Assembly (NCBI GenBank): GCA_029448655.1
Contig: JACCLO010000011.1
Span: forward strand, 1-64,000
Length of the DNA: 64,000 nt
Direction of reading: 5' to 3'
Source of the DNA: Wolfiporia cocos
Lineage: Eukaryota > Basidiomycota > Agaricomycetes > Polyporales > Phaeolaceae
The stretch's first letter is position 1. Each line of letters opens with the position of its first letter. Positions 55,475-64,000 of this stretch are shown in pieces. The translations under genes were made by a program, and so were the position numbers. The notes beneath the pieces are model-generated. The model saw only the letters and a program-made list of their open reading frames with translations. It was not told where the DNA came from and ran no database searches.

Positions 55475-56473
55475 CCCCCTACCCCCGCCCTTGCGCTTGC
55501 GCTTGGGTCTGGGTTTTCATCCTACAGGGGTATATTACTTGTTGCTGCGCACATCCCTTTCTGCCTGACAAGGCGATTGGGGTGATAGTTGAGATCTGGG
55601 GGATACATCGCCATTCTCGGCAGAGGATTGGCAACCAGGGAAGCCACACCGCCTTTTTAGGCAGGAGGCCTACCTAACCCGGACTCCAGGGTCAAGGAGA
55701 CATGGTCCTCGCTGACAAGCTTGGACTATGCGCGGTTAAGACCCGCCTGTGGAGAAAAGGGGACGGTCTGCCTGTGTGCGCCCAACCCCCTGTCATGGCA
55801 AGCGTTGTTCAGCGCCCCATCACTATCCATAGGGTCATCATTATGATGGCATGGGAATTTTCCAAAGCCGCCTCCCAGGCGTAAGGGACCTGCTTTGAAC
55901 CCGTTATGGGAAAAGCAGTGAGGGGGGTGACGTAAAAAATCACCCTGCCATAGGTCACTCGCGGTAGCCAATAGCATAAGTCCTCCGGGCAGCTCGGCGT
56001 GCGAGCATGGGTCAAACGGATTTGGGGCCCCATTGGAAGAGAAGCGCGTGGCCCACTCCTTCGGGATGTGGAGCGCTGCTGTCTCGCGATCTTAGATCGA
56101 CAGTGGTTTTTTAGCCCTGATGTGACACCCATGTGGCTACAGACGGCAACCTCATTGTTGAAGCATGGACAGGCTAAGGGATGTAAAATCCCAGCCACTT
56201 TCCGGCATCGTCCCTCCGGGGCGGTGTCGTGTATCCGAATCCCAATCATCTGACCCAGGAACCGGCCTGGCAGTCAGCAACTCTACCCCTGGAGTCGGCG
56301 CCTCTGACCGTTAGGGTCATGCGAATATCCGCGCCGTCTCGGCACAGGGTTTGCGCGCAACATAAGAGTAATTATGCCCCGTAGTACACCTTCTTTGCTC
56401 CTGAAAAGGAGTCCACTACCCTACCTTACATAATCCCTTTCATTCCTGTTCTTGGACGTATCACTGGGAAACT
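55462..56473 (+). other. Leader of element D
   Basis: A 1-kb leader with the priming site. A TGACAA hairpin at about 55559-55576 has arms TC(T)GCC/GGCGA where B has ACTCT/AGAGT. A second at 55705-55726 has outer stem GTCC/GGAC, a 2x2 internal loop and GC/GC around TGACAA. CTCC/GGAG arms around TGAAAA occur near 56399-56412. ORFs in it are antisense artefacts. Confidence 0.8.
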
Positions 56474-57406
56474 TTGTTTCTCATGAAGGCTGCACTTTCT
56501 AGAATCATGCCCCGCGTTACCCGTCGCACTCGTGGCTCCTCCACTGCCCCCTACGTTAAGCCGGCGAAGCGGTCCCTTCTCAGCCGCATCGACACCACCG
56601 ACATTCCTCGGGCAGAGGACGTCACGTACACTCTTCCTGTAAAGGAAGACTACACCGGGAAGCTCCATCTTTGGGAGATTCCTGTCCACATGCCAAAGCA
56701 TATCGCTGAGGCTGGGAAACCCGCTCCTCGACCTCCCAAACCAGTTCCACTTGCCAAGCGCATCTGGACAGAGGAAGAGAAGCTAGCGCAATCCATTACC
56801 GCCATGGAGAACCTTATCGAACTCCGCGAACTCAACAAGCTCAAGCTCGCCCGCGATAAGCTGAATAAGCGAATCGCCGCCAAACAAGCCGCCAAGGAAG
56901 CCAAGCAAGCAGCTTCTTCACTGGCCCTCCGTCTCTCCAGCCCGGCGGCCGGACCTTCCGTTCCGGCCAACCACAAGATTCTCGACCCTTCCCTCGTCTT
57001 CGGGAAGAAGAAGCCTCTTCAAGCATGCGATCAAGTTATTCCCATGCTAGAAGGCACTCTCACTCGTCTCACTCCTCTCGCCAACCACCCCCCTAATTAC
57101 CCAGGCTTCCATATGGAAAACGACATGCGTTTCCATACTATGGTAGTAGAATTAGAGGACTTGGTGGATAACGTAAAGGATAGAGCGAGACGGGGGAGGA
57201 TCACCAATAGAGACTGGAGAATTATGAAAAAGTATTGCAAACAACTCGGCAATATTTCCTTTTTGGATTGGCGTACGGACTTGGCTCGTATCGTAGCAGA
57301 ATGCGTAGCGCTACAAATTACTTTTGCCTTCGGTGTAACACCACCTGACAAGGTGGCAGGGCCCTCGACTACTACGGTAGAAGAGGATATACTCGCGATT
57401 GTGTAG
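56474..57406 (+). CDS. ORF1 of element D, unknown function
   Basis: 310 residues, starting MFLMKAAL; the second ATG (56483) corresponds to the start used in B. The product differs from B ORF1 by only a few substitutions, with no indel after the start, which suggests selection or recency. The same three-part layout applies: basic Pro-rich N-terminus, charged helix, helical C-terminal domain. Its stop lies 101 bases before gag. The CCACC-TGACAA-GGTGG hairpin lies at 57341-57356, within the last 25 codons. Confidence 0.8.
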   Translation: MFLMKAALSRIMPRVTRRTRGSSTAPYVKPAKRSLLSRIDTTDIPRAEDVTYTLPVKEDYTGKLHLWEIPVHMPKHIAEAGKPAPRPPKPVPLAKRIWTEEEKLAQSITAMENLIELRELNKLKLARDKLNKRIAAKQAAKEAKQAASSLALRLSSPAAGPSVPANHKILDPSLVFGKKKPLQACDQVIPMLEGTLTRLTPLANHPPNYPGFHMENDMRFHTMVVELEDLVDNVKDRARRGRITNRDWRIMKKYCKQLGNISFLDWRTDLARIVAECVALQITFAFGVTPPDKVAGPSTTTVEEDILAIV

Positions 57407-57507
57407 TAGCAATACTATCGTCTTTTAACTCTGAAATAGAGTGCGAGTGTGATCTATAACGAAAGTTGCAGCTTTCAAACCCAATCCCTTCTTAAGAATC
57501 TAAGACA

Positions 57508-59547
57508 ATGAGTAACCGGAAACTAACATTCGTCACAAACAGATTCACAATGTCTTCCACCTCCTCCGTCAGCACCCCTCTCGCTCCCCGCAAGATGCGC
57601 CTCCGCTCAGAAGGTCCGGTGACCCCGGTAGCTGGTCCCTCGGGAACTCAGCAACTGGTGACGCTGGAGCACCTAAGCGAGGGAGAAGAAGAGGAAGAGG
57701 AAGGAGAAGAGGAAATGCCGGAGTTCGCTCCCCCGCAAAGGGAATCTCCGACCAACCCCATGGGTACACGCCCAGGCTCCCCCATTGCCGGATACCCACC
57801 GGCTCGTCGAACCCGCCCTATCGGGCCCGTCACCAACCTGGAAATGGAATTTTCCAGTCCAGTACGGTGGACCGATGCAGTGGTCGCCAACAACCTCAAG
57901 GCGTACCTCACAGAGGAGGAACACCACAAGGTGGATGGGGCCCTGCATGGACCAATCATTGATTCAGCCGTACAACGAAGTGCGGCCATCGCCTACGACA
58001 CCACCGATACCCTCGGGCGAATGGTGTACGCCCGCCTGAATCGCATCCACGACAGAATCGATTCCCTGGCTGGGCAATCCAGGGCAATCGAACAGAAGGC
58101 CCAAGACGAACTACACGAAGCGGTCAATTCGGTCCGGAACGAGGTATTGTCCACCATGGTGGACCTCGGCAAGGAACTCCGACAGGAGTACACCGCCAAG
58201 CTCTCCGAAATGGAGAAGCAGCTCCGAAAGGACTACCGGTCCCGGCTGGACGACCTCGAGGATGCGTTCGCAGAGCGCATGGAGAAGGTTGACGAGGAAC
58301 TCCGGAGGATCCGCAAGAATCCCTCCGTTCCCAACCCTCCCGGCATCCGCACGCCCCCGGAAGACCCGGCACCGGCCCCCGGTCATGCTCAAACCAGAGC
58401 AGCCGAGGCCGCTGCCGCCGCACAAGCTGCAGCCGCTGCTGCAGCAGCCGTCGCCCCGCAGATTCCAGGTCTGCCTCAAAACCTGAAAATCCCCCCTCCC
58501 CCCGAGTTCTCTGGGTCATCTGGAAAGGTGACTGCACAGGAATGGGTGGAAAAGATGGGCCTGTACTTCGGTACGCTCAGGGTCTACGACGACCATGACC
58601 GTATCACCACGGCCCTCTTCCGCGTCACAGGGGACGCATACAAATTTTTCTCGCCCCTCATCAAGAAGGCAGGAAACGGTGAACCTCTCGGCACCTGGGA
58701 GGACTTCACCAAATCCGTAATGGTGCAATATGGGAAAATGACGGATAAGGAAATAGCCAAGAAGGAAATTCGCGGCTACTACGGTACCAAGGGCAAGGAA
58801 CTCGCCGAGTCGAACTACTTCAACTACTGCGAACGGTTCCGAACCCTCGGCCGACTCTCCGAGACCGCCAACGAGACTCTGGTGTGGGAATTCACCGAGA
58901 CTCTCCCCGAAAAGGTTAAGGACACCTTAAACGTCCTCGGCAAGACTCCGTTCTTCAAGGCCCCGACCGACATCGAACCTCTGATTGACTTCGCCCTGGA
59001 AATGTACCAAACGTCATATCCGGACAAGATCAAGGGCTCGATCTTCGAGAAGGCCAGCAAGAAGGACTCGGCACCTGCCGAAAAGAAGGAGACGTCCTCC
59101 GCTTCTGCAAAGAAGTCGGAGAAGAAAAAGGACAAGGGAAAGGCGCCCGCCAAAGCCCCCGCCGATACCACCAACGCCGTCTGCACTTACTGCAAGCAGA
59201 CGGGACACTACTTCAACAAGTGTCCTAAGCTTGCGGCAGACAAGGCCGCGGGAACGTTCGTGCCTGCCGCTCAGCGGGCCGAACAACAAAGGGCGAAGGA
59301 TGCAGCTGCCGCGTCTGGAAAGACCACGGCTGCTCCTTCGGGTAGTGGAAAGGGACAGGCTTCTGGCAAGAAGCCGTACTCGGCGCCCCCCGCGGATGGC
59401 AAGACGTATCGTGCCCGAACGATCTGGGAAGAAGTGACGGCTGACTCAAGCTCAGCAGGACCCTCGGCCCCCGCCACCACCGTCGCCAATGTCGGGACCA
59501 TCTCGGTTCCCCTCGCCCCCACTACACGTCTCGAAGATGTCTTGTGA
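57508..59547 (+). CDS. Gag of element D
   Basis: 679 residues with the same plan as B gag: Ser/Thr-rich start, acidic run (two Glu longer than in B), coiled coil, Ala-rich linker, capsid core, basic segment and CCHC knuckle (C559, C562, H567, C572). Residues about 110-240 carry many replacements relative to B, whereas the capsid core is nearly identical. Its last 59 bases overlap pol in the +1 frame. Confidence 0.92.
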   Translation: MSNRKLTFVTNRFTMSSTSSVSTPLAPRKMRLRSEGPVTPVAGPSGTQQLVTLEHLSEGEEEEEEGEEEMPEFAPPQRESPTNPMGTRPGSPIAGYPPARRTRPIGPVTNLEMEFSSPVRWTDAVVANNLKAYLTEEEHHKVDGALHGPIIDSAVQRSAAIAYDTTDTLGRMVYARLNRIHDRIDSLAGQSRAIEQKAQDELHEAVNSVRNEVLSTMVDLGKELRQEYTAKLSEMEKQLRKDYRSRLDDLEDAFAERMEKVDEELRRIRKNPSVPNPPGIRTPPEDPAPAPGHAQTRAAEAAAAAQAAAAAAAAVAPQIPGLPQNLKIPPPPEFSGSSGKVTAQEWVEKMGLYFGTLRVYDDHDRITTALFRVTGDAYKFFSPLIKKAGNGEPLGTWEDFTKSVMVQYGKMTDKEIAKKEIRGYYGTKGKELAESNYFNYCERFRTLGRLSETANETLVWEFTETLPEKVKDTLNVLGKTPFFKAPTDIEPLIDFALEMYQTSYPDKIKGSIFEKASKKDSAPAEKKETSSASAKKSEKKKDKGKAPAKAPADTTNAVCTYCKQTGHYFNKCPKLAADKAAGTFVPAAQRAEQQRAKDAAAASGKTTAAPSGSGKGQASGKKPYSAPPADGKTYRARTIWEEVTADSSSAGPSAPATTVANVGTISVPLAPTTRLEDVL

Positions 59548-62500
59548 AGAACACACCAGCCCCGCAGCGGCTGGGAGTGTACAGCTCCCTGAAGAAGAGC
59601 ACCCCTACGACGGGGCTTCACAAGGACCCCTTATCTTGTGGGAAGATAAGGCGGTCGTACGTCACTCGGTATCCCATATCGGTATATTCGGAAACTCGGC
59701 AATGGACTTTGCCCGGAGGACAAGAACACTAGCTACACGTGCCCCTCCTGTACAATACTTTCATCCTGACCCACTCGCGCTCAAGTTCTTTACTTTGTAT
59801 AACGTTGTACATGGAAATGATTCCCGAGACGATAATAAATCATTCTCTATCGAAGTGGAACTGTGGGTATATGGAAAGAAAGTCAACGCCATGGCATTAA
59901 TCGACACCGGTGCATCAATAAGCGTCATTGATAAGAAACTCGTCCACGAGGAAAAGTTAGTCACTCAGAAACTACCTTCGCCTCTCGAGATTCGTAACGC
60001 CGACGGTACCTCTAATACCGCCGGTAATATCAATATGGCAGTAAAAGCTTATATGGTGCACGAGGAACACAAGTCCACCGAATTCTTGTACGTAATGGAC
60101 GTACAGAATGCGGATGTGATCCTCGGATATGATTGGTTCCTGAAACACAACCCGGACTTCAATTGGCCGGAAGGAACCTTCACATATCGGTGTACGGAAA
60201 AATGCAAACATGGCAAACGGGTTTCGATTTCTGAGGAAGAGGACGAAATCGAACCCCGCAACATCTATCAGATCATCAATGACTTTCCAATAGATTTTCT
60301 CGGCTTAGAGGAGCCGGAGAATCCCTTTGTCGCTTGGGTGAACACCCTTGACGAAGGAACGGAACTCCTTATCGATGCCATTCAGTCGATAACGGAGAAG
60401 TCGGATGATGAATTCCTGACAGATGCGGATCTCCAGAAATGGAAATCCTTGGTTCCGGAGGAATACCAGGAGTTTGGTCCCACGGTATTTTCTCAACGCG
60501 CATCCGAAAGGATGCCCGAACGGAAACCATACGATCACGCCATCGACTTCCCCGATGACGCGGTACTACCGCCCCCGAGTAAGGCATACAAGATGTCTCC
60601 TCAGGAAGCGAACTCGCTAGATCAGTGGATCCAGGAAGAGTTACGGAAGGGCTACATCCGACACTCAAAATCCCCGATCGCGAGCCCGGTCTTCTTCGTC
60701 CCTAAAAAAGACGGCGGAGCCCGAATGGTAGTCGATTACCGAAAAGTAAACGACTTGACCATTAAAAACAGGTACCCTCTCCCACGCATAGACGAGCTTA
60801 TCGATAAGCTTAGCCAGGCTTCGATATTTACGAAGCTCGACTTGCGTTGGGGTTACAACAACGTAAGAATCAAGGAGGGAGATGAATGGAAGACCGCATT
60901 CATTACGCCTAACGGCCTTTACGAAGCTGTAGTCATGTACTTCGGTTTTTGTAATGCACCCAGCACGTTCCAACACATGATGAACGATATTCTAGGTGAC
61001 CTTATCAGAGAAGGAAAGGTCATTGTCTACCTAGACGACATCCTTGTGTTCGGAAACGACCTGTTGGAACACCGTCGTATCGTCAAGCAAGTATTACAAA
61101 TCTTGCAAGACAACGACTTGTTCGCGAAGCCTGAAAAGTGCTTCTTCGAACAAAGCAGTATTGAATACCTGGGAATGATCATTTCCAAAGGAAAAGTCGA
61201 AATGGACCCTAAGAAGGTAGCCGGTGTAATGGACTGGCCTACACCTGCCAAGGTGAAGGACGTCCAGGCCTTTGTTGGCTTCGCCAACTACTACCGGCGG
61301 TTCATTAAAGACTTCTCCAAAGTGGTTAAGCCGTTAACCGAACTGTCCAAGAAAAACACGCAGTGGAATTGGGGACCCGAACAAGCGGAAGCCTTCCAAA
61401 CTCTCAAGGAAGCTTTCACATCGGCTCCAATACTCCGGATCCCAGATCAGGAGTCCCCGTTCCGCGTGGAAGCGGATTCTTCCGATTACGCAACTGGTGC
61501 GGTGCTATCGCAATACTCTTCGGAGGATAAGCTCTGGCACCCGGTAGCCTTTTACTCGAAATCTCTATCAGCACCCGAAAGGAACTATGAGATTTACGAT
61601 AAGGAGTTGCTCGCAATCATCCGCGCTCTAGAGGAATGGAGACATTACCTCGAAGGACACCCACACAAATTTGAAGTATGGTCGGATCATCTCAATCTGA
61701 CATATTTCAAATCGGCACAACGGCTAACCCGGAGACAGGCACGTTGGAGTCTTTACCTGACAAGGTTCAACTTCACCATGTGTCACAAACCCGGTAAAAC
61801 AATGCTTACGGCTGATCCTCTGTCACGGAGGCCAGACCATGAAGAGGGGGTGGAACTCGACAATCGCGATCAAATTTTGCTGAAACCGGAATACTTTACG
61901 GTTAGGGCGCTAGAAGCGTCACAGCAGGAGATACAATCAGGCGACGAGGACCTCCTCCGACAAATCCGACAAGCCCTCATGGACGATCAAATTACCAAGG
62001 ATTACCAGGAACTACTGAAAAGTGGTCCCAAGGAATTCGGTAAAGATCTCCAGGAATGGAACATGGAGGCCGGATTACTCCTCAGACGAGGAAAAGTGTA
62101 CGTTCCAAAAGAACCTAAAGAATTGCGCACGAAGATTCTGGAGTTACATCATGACCATGTAACTGCTGGACACTTCGGACGATGGAAGACCTATGAACTT
62201 CTATCACGTAATTACTGGTGGCCTGGAATGACCACGATGGTAAAGCAATACGTGGAAGGTTGCGACACATGCCAGCGCATGAAGAACCGCAACCAGACCC
62301 CGTACGGACCCCTGCAACCGCTCCCAGTTCCGGAAGCACCATGGGACACAATCACCATCGACTTCATTGTCCACTTACCGCCTAGTGGCGAACGTAAACA
62401 ATTCACTGCCATTATGGTAGTAGTGGACCGATTGACCAAGCGCGCACACTTCATTCCCACTTCGGACAATATCTCGGCAAAGGAATTAGCGAACCTCCTG

Positions 62501-64000
62501 TACCTTCGGATTTATCCGAACCACGGGCTTCCGAAACAAATCATTTCGGACAGAGGACCGCAATTCTCTTCTGAGCTATTCAAGGGATGGTGCGAGCAAT
62601 TGGGAATTCAGAGGTCGATGACAACAGCCTATCACCCGCAAGCGGACGGCCAAACGGAGAGAATTAACCAAATTCTAGAACAATACCTACGATGCTACAT
62701 CGACGTTATCCAAAAAGATAACTGGGTATTCTATCTCCCCACGGCAGAGTTCGCGTACAATAACGCGGCTAGTGAGACGACCAAGAATAGTCCATTCTTC
62801 GTCGAACTAGGAAGGCATCCCAATGCAGGACCTACGGATTTGAAGCCGACGCAATATTCGGATTTAAATCAATTTGCTTACGCCAGATGGTCAGCACAAG
62901 AGCAAGCTAAGGCAGCTATGAAACTGGCTGCTGAACGCTGGTCTTGGTACTATGATCAACATAAGCGCTCGGTACCATTTAAAGTCGGCGACAAAGTCCT
63001 CGTTGACGCCCGTAGCTGGCAAGACTCCGAAAGAAGTCTTAGTCCACGCTATCTGGGACCATTTAAGATAATTGAACAATTATCTCCGGTCACCTTTAGG
63101 GTACACATGGACGAGCAATACAGGGCTTATCACCCAGTATTTCACGCTTCAAAGTTGGTCATGTATAAGGACCCTGTGCATCAGAAGAAACCAGAGCCTC
63201 AACCAGAAATGGTCGATGGCGAGGAATTATGGGAAGTTGAGAAGATCTTAGATCATCGCCTCCGCGCAGGAAGAGTTGAATACAGAATCCGATGGAAAGG
63301 ATTCGGTATCAATGACGACTCCTGGGTACGCGAAGCCGATCTCGACTCGGCATATGACATTCTACAGGAATACAAGGCTTCACACCCTATTCCAATGCAG
63401 GATGTCCCCCTCAGGCGATCAGCTAGAAGGAAAGAAGCAGTTCATGTCTTCGACCCTGACAGCGACGACTGGGAAGCCGACGAATGCACGTGGCCAGACG
63501 ACTGGCCGCAGTATCGCGAAGAATTTGCGAAGGACCCTAAGCAACGCATGGTTAGACACCCCGACGGGGGATGGATGTCAGCGGACATTAACCAAAACGC
63601 GGATTTGAAAATCGTAGTCGGTGAAGGCGGCCGAATGCCGGAAAAAGGAACCAAGGACTCGGTTGGGTTTGACCTGTACACTGCAACAGGCGACGTTCTG
63701 CCAGCTCACGGGCAGACAGAATACAACACCAAACTGAAGATCCAGGTACCTTTCGGCACTTACGGACGTATCGCCCCCCGCTCTAGTCTCGCACGCAAAG
63801 GCATAGACGTAATGGGTGGCGTTATCGACCACGATTATCAAGGCGAAGTAATCATCATTCTCCGGAATCACTCCGACATATCTATCGATATTCGGGCCGG
63901 CGATAAGATTGCCCAGCTAATCTGCGAAGTTGCAAAGGACCCGCATATTACGCTACACGGAAAATCTTACTTTGAAAAGATTAAATCCGAGCGCGGTACT
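59489..64000 (+). CDS. Pol of element D, open to the window end
   Basis: From the ATG at 59489 the frame stays open for 1504 codons to base 64000. The window cuts it inside dUTPase motif 5, eight residues short of the B end. Protease Asp is D139 (LIDTGAS), RT Y514-L-D-D, RNase H D663, and the integrase triad D958, D1021, E1057 has the expected 35-residue D-E gap. The chromodomain lies at about 1245-1300 and the dUTPase from about 1370. It has one residue more than B upstream of the protease. Integrase residues about 955-1140 differ far more from B than the rest. Confidence 0.93.
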   Translation, partial: MSGPSRFPSPPLHVSKMSCEEHTSPAAAGSVQLPEEEHPYDGASQGPLILWEDKAVVRHSVSHIGIFGNSAMDFARRTRTLATRAPPVQYFHPDPLALKFFTLYNVVHGNDSRDDNKSFSIEVELWVYGKKVNAMALIDTGASISVIDKKLVHEEKLVTQKLPSPLEIRNADGTSNTAGNINMAVKAYMVHEEHKSTEFLYVMDVQNADVILGYDWFLKHNPDFNWPEGTFTYRCTEKCKHGKRVSISEEEDEIEPRNIYQIINDFPIDFLGLEEPENPFVAWVNTLDEGTELLIDAIQSITEKSDDEFLTDADLQKWKSLVPEEYQEFGPTVFSQRASERMPERKPYDHAIDFPDDAVLPPPSKAYKMSPQEANSLDQWIQEELRKGYIRHSKSPIASPVFFVPKKDGGARMVVDYRKVNDLTIKNRYPLPRIDELIDKLSQASIFTKLDLRWGYNNVRIKEGDEWKTAFITPNGLYEAVVMYFGFCNAPSTFQHMMNDILGDLIREGKVIVYLDDILVFGNDLLEHRRIVKQVLQILQDNDLFAKPEKCFFEQSSIEYLGMIISKGKVEMDPKKVAGVMDWPTPAKVKDVQAFVGFANYYRRFIKDFSKVVKPLTELSKKNTQWNWGPEQAEAFQTLKEAFTSAPILRIPDQESPFRVEADSSDYATGAVLSQYSSEDKLWHPVAFYSKSLSAPERNYEIYDKELLAIIRALEEWRHYLEGHPHKFEVWSDHLNLTYFKSAQRLTRRQARWSLYLTRFNFTMCHKPGKTMLTADPLSRRPDHEEGVELDNRDQILLKPEYFTVRALEASQQEIQSGDEDLLRQIRQALMDDQITKDYQELLKSGPKEFGKDLQEWNMEAGLLLRRGKVYVPKEPKELRTKILELHHDHVTAGHFGRWKTYELLSRNYWWPGMTTMVKQYVEGCDTCQRMKNRNQTPYGPLQPLPVPEAPWDTITIDFIVHLPPSGERKQFTAIMVVVDRLTKRAHFIPTSDNISAKELANLLYLRIYPNHGLPKQIISDRGPQFSSELFKGWCEQLGIQRSMTTAYHPQADGQTERINQILEQYLRCYIDVIQKDNWVFYLPTAEFAYNNAASETTKNSPFFVELGRHPNAGPTDLKPTQYSDLNQFAYARWSAQEQAKAAMKLAAERWSWYYDQHKRSVPFKVGDKVLVDARSWQDSERSLSPRYLGPFKIIEQLSPVTFRVHMDEQYRAYHPVFHASKLVMYKDPVHQKKPEPQPEMVDGEELWEVEKILDHRLRAGRVEYRIRWKGFGINDDSWVREADLDSAYDILQEYKASHPIPMQDVPLRRSARRKEAVHVFDPDSDDWEADECTWPDDWPQYREEFAKDPKQRMVRHPDGGWMSADINQNADLKIVVGEGGRMPEKGTKDSVGFDLYTATGDVLPAHGQTEYNTKLKIQVPFGTYGRIAPRSSLARKGIDVMGGVIDHDYQGEVIIILRNHSDISIDIRAGDKIAQLICEVAKDPHITLHGKSYFEKIKSERGT

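Larger units (their letters stand above)
54763..64000 (+). mobile_element. Element D: family-1 chromovirus, 3' end outside window
   Basis: A second family-1 copy in opposite orientation to B, with 5' LTR, leader, ORF1, gag and pol intact to the window end. It interrupts the family-2 remnant after GCGGG. Its sequence is close to B over most of its length but locally much more different (parts of gag and integrase), so it is not a simple duplicate. Confidence 0.93.

Overview
This window reads from a chromosome end inward. It opens with a telomere (about 20 copies of CCCCTAA, i.e. TTAGGGG outward) and then holds about 64 kb of mobile elements, their relics, satellite DNA and non-coding sequence. 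No convincing host gene is visible. The organism is most likely a filamentous fungus, probably a basidiomycete of the Agaricomycetes. The grounds are chromodomain Ty3/gypsy elements, a relic resembling Plavaka-type transposases, a DDE transposase flanked by TA, and the 7-bp telomere unit. This placement is inference; no marker gene is present.

Layout. 1-146 telomere; 147-620 a G-depleted subtelomeric tract; 2553-6326 a decayed gag-protease-reverse transcriptase relic; 6854-7974 a solo LTR; 8338-11614 a DNA transposon with 36-bp inverted ends and a frameshifted transposase; 12985-13561 and 16001-16598 further solo LTRs, each with a 5-bp target duplication; 15420-18898 a satellite (170-bp unit) with older inverted copies on its left; 19473-20440 a telomere-like scar followed by a pyrimidine tract; 20923-21565 a train of hairpins; 25270-26335 a decayed Plavaka-like transposase. 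From 26483 to the window end is one nested stack of LTR retrotransposons.

The nest, oldest first. Element E (26483-31921, +) is a Ty3/gypsy element with LTR, leader, an extra ORF1, gag and the start of pol. Its pol is interrupted by a non-autonomous family (family 2, minus orientation) in tandem: LTR 31922-33011, internal region, LTR 42934-44023, second internal region. The first internal region carries a complete opposite-strand copy of the same family (34424-40475, target duplication CTCTT). The second carries a complete autonomous family-1 element B (44387-54378, minus, target duplication TATCG) and then a second family-1 element D (54763 to beyond 64000, plus). B and D form a huge inverted repeat with a 384-bp spacer.

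How the parts work together. Family 1 encodes ORF1, a CCHC gag and a 1511-residue pol: protease, reverse transcriptase, RNase H, integrase, chromodomain and a fused C-terminal dUTPase. Family 2 has no coding capacity but shares LTR tips, polypurine tract and about 1 kb of 5' leader with family 1, so it is probably mobilised by family-1 proteins. E, family 1 and family 2 all show the signature of Tf1-type self-priming: an 11-13 nt stretch just downstream of the LTR TATA box is complementary to the site abutting the 5' LTR. The most unusual signal is in the non-coding parts. Many hairpins keep the same loop (TGACAA or TGAAAA, and others) while their stems have unrelated but complementary sequences, both between positions in one element and between copies of one family.
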